Assembly: GCA_900755985.1 (NCBI GenBank)
Contig: CAAEIL010000269.1
Span: 1-11,842, forward strand
DNA from: Bacteroidales bacterium
Lineage (GTDB): Bacteria; Bacteroidota; Bacteroidia; Bacteroidales; Muribaculaceae
Direction: 5' to 3'
DNA length: 11,842 nucleotides
Of this stretch, positions 6,368 to 11,842 are shown in pieces; the stretch's first letter is position 1, and the number at the start of each line of letters is the position of its first letter. The notes beneath the pieces are model-generated. The model did not search any database, was not told where the DNA came from, and saw nothing but the letters and a program-made list of their open reading frames with translations. Position numbers and translations under genes: made by a program.

Positions 6368-8794
6368 TCAGCCGCGATGATGTCTGTGGAAAAGGCCTTT
6401 TTTGCGTTTAGACGGATTTATATTTGAGTTTCCATACCCGTACCCGTATCCGTAGGTGTGGCGGGCGTTGTATCCGTAGTGTCCGTATTTACGGTAGATG
6501 TACGAGCTTGAGTTCATATCAACACCGTTGAGCAGGATGTAGCAGTGAGGCAGACGGCCGTTGCGGACAGCCTGGTGCAGGACGACGAGGCTCTTCTTGG
6601 TGGTGAAATTCGCTCGTGCGACGTAAATCTGAATGTCGGAGAACTTGGTGATGAGGAATGTGTCCGAAATCATGCCTATGGGCGATGAGTCGACGATGAT
6701 ATAATCGAATTGTTCGCGCAAGGTCTTGAACATGTGTTCCATGCGCTCGGACATAAGAAGTTCGTTGGGGTTAGGAGGTACGGGGCCGGCGGGCAATACG
6801 TAAAGGTTTTCGTTGAACGAGCTTTGTATAATCAACGAGTCTATGTCATTTTCCTGTCCCGAAAGATATGTGGTGACACCGCGCTCGTTGGTTAAGCCGC
6901 AGGTGTGAGCCAGTACGGGACGACGTATGTCCAGACCGACAACAAGCACGCGTTTGTCAGTGAGTGCGTATGTCATGGCCAGGTTGAGCGAAGCGAATGT
7001 CTTGCCTTCGCCCGATATCGTTGATGTCAGAAGGATGACTTTGTGGTCGGGAGCGCCGCCTGTAAAGTTGATGTTGTTGCGCAACAGACGGAAAAGCTCG
7101 GCGATGGGCGATGCTACGTTTTTGCCCACAACGATGGGTTCTTTGGATGTGTCGTGGCATATTTCGCCGATAATCGGCAGTGAGGTGAGGCGCGAAAGTT
7201 CTTCCTGGTCTTTGAACTTAGGCATGAGCATTCGACGCAACAGTATGATGAGAGCAGAAATCAGGAACCCGATTAAGAGTCCTAAGCTAAGAATATAAAT
7301 TCGGTTGGGCGAAATGGGGTCGCTGCCGCTGGGGTTGTCGATAAACTGAGCCGTGGGCGTGGCGAGTGTTTTCTGCAGGGCGATTTCCTCGCGTTTCTGA
7401 AGCAGGAAGGTGTAGATGTTGTCTTTGACTGACTGTTCGCGGAAAATTTCCTGAAGACCTTTGTCGACAGTCGGTTGTGCCGATAGTTGAGACGAGGCAC
7501 CGCCGCCTATCGAGGCTATGCCGGCGCGGCGTTTGCGCAGGCCGCTTTGTGCCGAGGCAATCGAACCGAGGATTATTGAGCGCTGCTCCTGGATTCGGGT
7601 GCGTTGGTCGATAACCTGCTGGTTCTCGTCCGAGAGGTCGGCAGACAGACGGTCAAATTGCTGTACCATCTGGTTGTAACGCGCTATTTCCTGGTTGACG
7701 GCGTCGTTTTTGGTGATGGCAGCGATGGTCGAGATGTTCGAACCTTGGTTGCGGACCTGATTTTCGGCGTCTGAATATATGCGCAGGTCGGCGTCGACAT
7801 CGGCAAGCTCGGCTTCCGAACTTGATTTCTGTGAAAGATTGATGTTGGTCTGTTGCTGAACGTCAGCGATGTTGTGAGCCTGACGGTAGTCGCGCAGACG
7901 TTCTTCAACATCTTTCAACTCACCCGAAATCATGCCGAGACGGTCAAGAATGAATGCCTCGGTCTGCATCGCCGATCGATTTTTGTCTTCCAGAATCTGT
8001 CGGTTGTAGAATTCGATTAGAGTCTTGATGATGTCTTTGCCACGTGCTATGTCCTGAGTGGAGAGCGTGATGTTGAGGATGGTGGGAGCGTTCTCGGCGA
8101 ATTCGATGTTGAGCGACGACGAGATGGAAGCTGCTATTCTATTGGGATTGTTGATGACGATTTTTTCGACATAAGTCAAATCGGGGTTGATGTCTGAGGC
8201 GGTCAGAGTCACTTTGCCTACAGACAAGGGCAGTACGTAAGGCAACTTGGAAGTAGTGAAATTGTCTTCGATGAGTGCGCCGCCGACAGTGATTTTAGAG
8301 GTGATGTTGTATTGCTTGCCGGTCTTGCTGACGGTAATAGTGACGGGCTGTGCGAGATTGCGCAGTGATGTTGAGTCCAGATGAGCGACAATAGGCTCGG
8401 TGTTGTAAAGGGGGATGTCGCGCAGATGGCCGACCTGATAGTAAGAGAAAGCGAGGTCCAGCGAGTCAACGATTTTGATGACGTTGTTGCGCGATTTCAG
8501 TATCTCGATTTCGGTTTCGTCGATGTATGACTGTAAGCCGTTGTTATATTGGTTGTTCGAAAGCAGGCTTTGTGTCTTGTTTGTGGACTCGTCATTGAGA
8601 TAGACGGTCGAAGTCACTTCATAGGTGGGAATGATAGTGGCTATGTAGTAATATGCTACGGCGCCGCATATGATAAGTGTGACGAGGAACCACTTCCAGT
8701 GAGAGAGGTAGTCGAGCAGGAGCCCGGTGACGTCAAACGAGTCTTCGGGGTTTTTTTTGTTGTTTTCGTCGTTTCCGTTCGATGTTGCCATCAT
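6368..8794 (-). CDS. Wzc-type polysaccharide co-polymerase with bacterial tyrosine autokinase domain
   Basis: This 808-residue inner-membrane protein controls chain length and export of a surface polysaccharide. Domains in order: a short cytoplasmic N-terminus; first membrane segment (about 34–54); a Wzz-like periplasmic region with extended coiled coil (about 255–420); second membrane segment (about 499–519); and a cytoplasmic BY-kinase domain. The kinase has Walker A STISGEGKT (591–599, Lys598), Walker A' VLVVGLDIRRP (616–626) and Walker B YIIVDSS with Asp702. Walker A' normally reads DxDxR; here the first Asp is Gly620 and Asp622 is kept. The tail (about 765–788) holds nine tyrosines, including a YGYGYGYG run, the expected autophosphorylation cluster, and ends in a basic His-rich stretch. 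Start is ATG 8794, though ATG 8791 directly follows. It sits 48 bases after the wza-like gene. In E. coli, cycles of tyrosine phosphorylation drive assembly. Confidence 0.93.
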   Translation of the reverse strand: MMATSNGNDENNKKNPEDSFDVTGLLLDYLSHWKWFLVTLIICGAVAYYYIATIIPTYEVTSTVYLNDESTNKTQSLLSNNQYNNGLQSYIDETEIEILKSRNNVIKIVDSLDLAFSYYQVGHLRDIPLYNTEPIVAHLDSTSLRNLAQPVTITVSKTGKQYNITSKITVGGALIEDNFTTSKLPYVLPLSVGKVTLTASDINPDLTYVEKIVINNPNRIAASISSSLNIEFAENAPTILNITLSTQDIARGKDIIKTLIEFYNRQILEDKNRSAMQTEAFILDRLGMISGELKDVEERLRDYRQAHNIADVQQQTNINLSQKSSSEAELADVDADLRIYSDAENQVRNQGSNISTIAAITKNDAVNQEIARYNQMVQQFDRLSADLSDENQQVIDQRTRIQEQRSIILGSIASAQSGLRKRRAGIASIGGGASSQLSAQPTVDKGLQEIFREQSVKDNIYTFLLQKREEIALQKTLATPTAQFIDNPSGSDPISPNRIYILSLGLLIGFLISALIILLRRMLMPKFKDQEELSRLTSLPIIGEICHDTSKEPIVVGKNVASPIAELFRLLRNNINFTGGAPDHKVILLTSTISGEGKTFASLNLAMTYALTDKRVLVVGLDIRRPVLAHTCGLTNERGVTTYLSGQENDIDSLIIQSSFNENLYVLPAGPVPPNPNELLMSERMEHMFKTLREQFDYIIVDSSPIGMISDTFLITKFSDIQIYVARANFTTKKSLVVLHQAVRNGRLPHCYILLNGVDMNSSSYIYRKYGHYGYNARHTYGYGYGYGNSNINPSKRKKGLFHRHHRG

Positions 8795-8842
8795 TAATGT
8801 TTTTGGGGTTTTGTTGTGGAAAGGCTTTGACTTGGGGCGAAA

Positions 8843-9682
8843 TTATTTGCTGAGGTTGACTATGCCGATGACGAGTCCGGCCAGTGAGGAAGCACCTCCG
8901 ACGACCGATAAAGTCGTTGTCCATGCCGATGGCATCTGCCAGGCGTTCTGACGTGCCGATTTGTTAGGCTCGACATAGATGAAGTCGTTCTGCTGGAGAT
9001 TGAAGTAGGGCGAGAGCAGAAGATTGCGGTCGTGAAGGTTGAGCATGTGGACCTGACGCTTTCCTTCGGCGTCGGTGCGTATGAGCATGATGCGTTCGCG
9101 GTCGCCTTTGATGTCAAGGTCGCCGGCGTTGGCAAGTGCTTCGAGTATGTTGAAACGCTCGTTTTTGGAAATATATACACCGGGATTGCGGACCTGGCCG
9201 AGAACGGTTACGCGGAAGTTCATGAGACGGAGGTCGACGGTCGGAACGATTTTTATGTACTTGGGATAAATGGCGTCTTTGATGGTCTGGCAAATTTCCT
9301 GTTTAGTCATGCCGGCTACATGGATAGTTCCCAAGGTGGGGAAGTCTATATCGCCTTGTGAGTTGACAAGATAATAATCGGTGACCGTTTCGGAAGAGTT
9401 GCTCTGTGTTGTTGCATTGTTGCTGAGTTGTGTTATTCTTCCGGTCTCGTCAACATACTGGTTCTTGTTGAACTGAGCGACGGCAGCGGGGTTAGAGGCA
9501 AAAACGCGGATGTTGAGCAGGTCGCCCGGGGCTATGCGGGGCTCGGTGATGACGGCTGCACGGTCGAGAACTTCCTGTGGAATGTTTTCGGCTTCGACAA
9601 GGTAAGGTACTTTCTGTGGTGATTTGCAAGATGTTATAGCCGCAAAGAGCACAATCAGTGGGATGAATAGTTTATTTGACAT
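8843..9682 (-). CDS. Wza-type polysaccharide export outer-membrane lipoprotein
   Basis: This 279-residue lipoprotein is the probable outer-membrane channel partner of the Wzc-like protein. The ATG at 9682 gives MSNKLFIPLIVLFAAITSC, a good type II signal peptide with Cys19. A GTG at 9712 would place ten polar residues in front and is less likely. The polysaccharide export domain begins at RIAPGDLLNIRVFA (49–62) and includes NSQGDIDFPTLGTIHVAGMT (107–126). An SLBB-type segment follows, RVTVLGQVRNPGVY (157–170) to about 205, then NDFIYVEPN (232–240). A hydrophobic C-terminal segment (about 255–277) probably spans the outer membrane, as the C-terminal helix does in E. coli Wza. It is about 100 residues shorter than E. 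coli Wza, which I take as usual for Bacteroidota. It has its own promoter and precedes the Wzc-like gene. Confidence 0.92.
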   Translation of the reverse strand: MSNKLFIPLIVLFAAITSCKSPQKVPYLVEAENIPQEVLDRAAVITEPRIAPGDLLNIRVFASNPAAVAQFNKNQYVDETGRITQLSNNATTQSNSSETVTDYYLVNSQGDIDFPTLGTIHVAGMTKQEICQTIKDAIYPKYIKIVPTVDLRLMNFRVTVLGQVRNPGVYISKNERFNILEALANAGDLDIKGDRERIMLIRTDAEGKRQVHMLNLHDRNLLLSPYFNLQQNDFIYVEPNKSARQNAWQMPSAWTTTLSVVGGASSLAGLVIGIVNLSK

Positions 9683-9720
9683 GGTTGGTTTGTTATTTTC
9701 GATAGTATGCACTTTGTCTG

Positions 9721-9741
9721 ACCCGGATTTCGGACCCGGGT
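9721..9741 (-). promoter_or_regulatory. GC-rich stem-loop in the wza leader
   Basis: ACCCGG (9721–9726) and CCGGGT (9736–9741) form a 6-bp stem with a 9-base loop, starting within about ten bases of the predicted transcription start. It stands out as GC-rich in an AT-rich leader. It may stabilise the 5' end or act in attenuation; neither is shown. Confidence 0.3.
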
Positions 9742-9752
9742 ATAATGCGGGA

Positions 9753-9784
9753 CAAAGTTAGTTAAAAAAACTTATATGTGCAAT
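9753..9784 (-). promoter_or_regulatory. Bacteroidota-type promoter for wza–wzc
   Basis: The minus strand carries TAACTTTG (9760–9753), a perfect TAnnTTTG −7 element. Exactly 20 bases upstream is ATTG (9784–9781), a three-of-four match to the −33 TTTG box. Transcription should start near 9749, giving a leader of about 67 bases before the ATG at 9682. The same −7 sequence is used ahead of the dut operon. Confidence 0.65.
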
Positions 9785-9908
9785 GTAATGTGTTATTTTC
9801 GATTAAGATTCAACTCTAAAATTCAGCTTTGCTATTTTCGCTGCGATTATCGCTGTTATTTACGGCCTGATGAGTGGGCTTAGTCGTGTTCTTTGCTCTG
9901 TGATGATA

Positions 9909-9949
9909 CGTCAAAGCCGTGCATGCGATTGGGCAGCACGGCTTTGACG
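9909..9949 (-). terminator. Strong stem-loop after the phosphorylase gene
   Basis: Fourteen perfectly paired bases (CGTCAAAGCCGTGC at 9909–9922 with 9936–9949) enclose a 13-base loop, 48 bases past the phosphorylase stop and upstream of the wza promoter. This position suits a terminator separating the two units. No T-run follows on the minus strand, so efficiency or mechanism is uncertain. Confidence 0.5.
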
Positions 9950-9997
9950 ATGGTTGATATCAGGCAAGGCGTATGAGCCTTGGCAGTCTTTCGGGAA

Positions 9998-11842
9998 TTA
10001 TACCCAACGGCTGAAAGCAAAGTCCTGGCGGTGGGGGAGTTCGGAGTTCCAGGGATACATGCGGAATCCGAAGCGGAATACGCCGGGGTCTTTGATTTTG
10101 GCTTTGAGCTCGAAGGTGAGTACCGAGCCTTCTTCTTTGATGACTTTGAAGGGCTTGCGGTCGACAAGGTGCTCTTCGCCGTTTTCGCTCTTGTATGTAA
10201 CCTGTTCGATGTGGAGGTCACGGCCGATGCCGTTGGTGTCGACGATAATCTGAACGGTGTAAGAGTCGCCGGTGACGCCGTTGGTGGTTTCGCCCTGCTG
10301 CTTGACATCGAAGACTTTGATGCCGTCCCAAAGCGATGCGATGCGCTCTTTCCACGCTACGATGGCCTTGGCTACTTTGTAGTCGTTGGCGGCGAGGCGA
10401 CCCGACCGGGCTGCTTCTTTGTCGTAGAAACGCGAGATGTAGTCGTCAATCATACGTTTCATGGTAAAGTGAGGAGCGATGTCGCCGATTGAGCCTTTGA
10501 TGTACTGAATCCATTCGGGCGAGTAGCCTTTGGAGTTCTTGGCGAAGTACAGTGGGATGATTTCGTTTTCGAGCATCGAGTATATGGTTGCGGCGTCGAG
10601 TTTGTCCTGCTGAGCCTGATCGGTGTAAGTGCGTTTATCGGTCAGGGCCCAGCCGGCTTTCTCGTTGAAGCGATAACCTTCGTACCACCAGCCGTCGAGG
10701 ACCGAGAAGTTGAGGATGCCGTTCATTTCGGCTTTCTCGCCAGATGTGCCGGAGGCTTCGAGGGGACGGGTGGGGGTGTTGAGCCAGATGTCGACGCCGG
10801 TGACAAGGCGTTTTGCGACAATCATGTTATAGTCCTCGAGGAAGATGATTTTGCCCAGGAACTGAGGCATGCGGGAGATTTCGAGAATGCGCTTGATAAG
10901 GCCTTGTCCGGCGCCGTCGGCGGGGTGAGCCTTGCCCGAGAAGATGAATTGTACGGGGAACTGCTCGTTGTTGACGATCTTGGCCAGACGGTCAAGATCG
11001 GTAAAGAGCAGGTGTGCGCGTTTGTAGGTCGCGAAGCGGCGTGCGAAGCCTATGATGAGGGCGTTGGGGTTGATTTTGTCAACGATTTTCATCACAGCCG
11101 AGGGGTCTCCTTGATTGGCGAGCCATTTGGCTTTGAAGTCACGTTTGACAAAGTTGATGAATTTGTTTTTGAGAGCCATTCGCATGTCCCATATTTGCTG
11201 GTCGGGAACTTTGAAGATTCCTTTCCATGCTGCGGGGTCGCTCTGGTTGTCAAAAACCTGAGTGCCGAGTTTTTCGGCGTAGAATGCTTTCCATTCCGAG
11301 GCGGCCCATGTGGGCATGTGCACGCCGTTGGTTACGTATCCGACGTGGCTTTCTTCCCATGAGTATCCTTTCCAGATGCCGGCGAACATTTTTTTAGATA
11401 CTTCGCCGTGCAGCCACGATACGCCGTTTGCTTCCTGGCAGGTGTTGAGGGCAAATACCGACATCGAGAAGCGTTCGTTGGTGTTGGGGTTTTCGCGACC
11501 CATGTTCATGAGGTCGTTCCACGAGATGCCGAGTTTGGCGGGATATTCGCCCATGTATTTGCCGAAGAGGCTTTCGTCAAAGTAGTCGTGGCCGGCGGGT
11601 ACGGGGGTATGGACGGTGTATAGAGACGATGCACGCACCAGTTCGAGGGCGACGTTGAAGTCGAGGTGGTCGTTCTGTACATATTCGACAAGGCGCTGAA
11701 GGTTGAGCAGTGCGGCATGGCCTTCGTTGCAGTGGTAAAGCTGAGTGTTGATGCCCAGACGGCGCAGCATGATGATGCCGCCGATACCAAGCAGGTATTC
11801 CTGCTTGATGCGGTTTTCCCAGTCGCCACCGTACAGCTGATG
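9998..11842 (-). CDS. Alpha-glucan (glycogen/maltodextrin) phosphorylase, GT35, N-terminus outside window
   Basis: This partial gene encodes the last 614 residues of a cytoplasmic enzyme releasing glucose-1-phosphate from alpha-1,4-glucans with pyridoxal phosphate. The frame is open to base 11842; the fragment begins HQLYGGDWENRIKQEYLLGI, so the Met at 11770 is internal. Diagnostic segments are HCNEGHAAL (about fragment residues 38–46), GYVTNGVHMPTW, GFARRFATYKRAHLL, FSGKAHPAD, then PLEASGTSGEKAEMNG with the probable PLP lysine at fragment residue 370 (codon 10733–10735), and SVLDGWWYEGY. The SGTSGEKA form, rather than GTGNMKF of classical glycogen phosphorylases, marks the alpha-glucan family phosphorylase branch found in many bacteria. 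A beta-rich C-terminal region of about 110 residues ends in FAFSRWV. Full-length relatives have about 850 residues; from memory, some Bacteroidota versions are fused to glycogen synthase, which cannot be judged here. Confidence 0.93.
   Translation of the reverse strand, partial: HQLYGGDWENRIKQEYLLGIGGIIMLRRLGINTQLYHCNEGHAALLNLQRLVEYVQNDHLDFNVALELVRASSLYTVHTPVPAGHDYFDESLFGKYMGEYPAKLGISWNDLMNMGRENPNTNERFSMSVFALNTCQEANGVSWLHGEVSKKMFAGIWKGYSWEESHVGYVTNGVHMPTWAASEWKAFYAEKLGTQVFDNQSDPAAWKGIFKVPDQQIWDMRMALKNKFINFVKRDFKAKWLANQGDPSAVMKIVDKINPNALIIGFARRFATYKRAHLLFTDLDRLAKIVNNEQFPVQFIFSGKAHPADGAGQGLIKRILEISRMPQFLGKIIFLEDYNMIVAKRLVTGVDIWLNTPTRPLEASGTSGEKAEMNGILNFSVLDGWWYEGYRFNEKAGWALTDKRTYTDQAQQDKLDAATIYSMLENEIIPLYFAKNSKGYSPEWIQYIKGSIGDIAPHFTMKRMIDDYISRFYDKEAARSGRLAANDYKVAKAIVAWKERIASLWDGIKVFDVKQQGETTNGVTGDSYTVQIIVDTNGIGRDLHIEQVTYKSENGEEHLVDRKPFKVIKEEGSVLTFELKAKIKDPGVFRFGFRMYPWNSELPHRQDFAFSRWV

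Larger units (their letters stand above)
9691..9840. repeat. Direct repeats bracketing the wza promoter
   Basis: The 13-mer TGTTATTTTCGAT (plus strand) occurs exactly at 9691–9703, between the predicted transcription start and the wza ATG, and again at 9791–9803, just upstream of the −33 box. The copies are exactly 100 bases apart. The core TATTTTCG (CGAAAATA on the coding strand) appears a third time at 9833–9840. The arrangement resembles paired operator sites, but no binding protein is identified. Confidence 0.45.

Noticed and set aside
9880..10308. A 142-codon minus-strand frame overlapping the phosphorylase end
   Set aside because: It is an alternative frame of the phosphorylase C-terminus, low-complexity (Ser/Lys/Pro), and runs through the stem-loop at 9909–9949.
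1..11842. CRISPR arrays, insertion sequences, tRNA/rRNA genes, defence genes
   Set aside because: No regularly spaced repeats, transposase motifs, terminal inverted repeats bounding a gene, tRNA-like cloverleaf or known defence domains were seen on either strand.

Overview
All recognisable genes lie on the minus strand, so transcription runs from high to low coordinates. The gene content points to Bacteroidales: a Wza/Wzc export pair with a tyrosine-rich kinase tail, a dut–TPR–DUF4292–EnvC cluster, a short Por-secretion-tail protein, and promoters of the Bacteroidota type (TAnnTTTG with an upstream TTTG-like box). Base composition is intermediate and Shine-Dalgarno sequences are scarce. A gut family such as Muribaculaceae is a reasonable guess, but the sequence alone cannot settle it.

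Layout in the direction of transcription. (1) 11842–9998: the C-terminal 614 residues of an alpha-glucan (glycogen) phosphorylase whose N-terminus lies outside the window. It is followed by a strong stem-loop at 9909–9949. (2) 9784–6368: a promoter, then a two-gene export unit. The first gene is a Wza-type outer-membrane lipoprotein and the second a Wzc-type polysaccharide co-polymerase with a bacterial tyrosine kinase domain. A 13-base direct repeat brackets this promoter. (3) 6367–5850: about 520 bases with no convincing gene, holding two stem-loops that probably end the wza–wzc transcript. (4) 5875–1: a promoter, then a tightly packed six-gene series: a small exported protein resembling a type IX secretion tail, dUTPase, a TPR protein, a DUF4292 lipoprotein, an EnvC-like murein hydrolase activator, and an O-antigen-type flippase that runs off the window.

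Most of the window serves the cell envelope. Wza and Wzc would form the export and chain-length machinery for a surface polysaccharide. The flippase would move lipid-linked sugar units across the inner membrane. The EnvC-like protein would control peptidoglycan cleavage, and the TPR and DUF4292 proteins are probable envelope factors. dUTPase is a housekeeping enzyme inside this operon. The phosphorylase belongs to storage-glucan metabolism and looks transcriptionally separate.

I did not find a defence system, mobile element, CRISPR array or RNA gene. The points most worth checking are the degenerate active site of the EnvC-like protein, the isolated secretion-tail-like protein at the head of the dut operon, the repeated CGAAAATA motif around the wza promoter, and start sites where a promoter or signal peptide argues against the longest reading frame.
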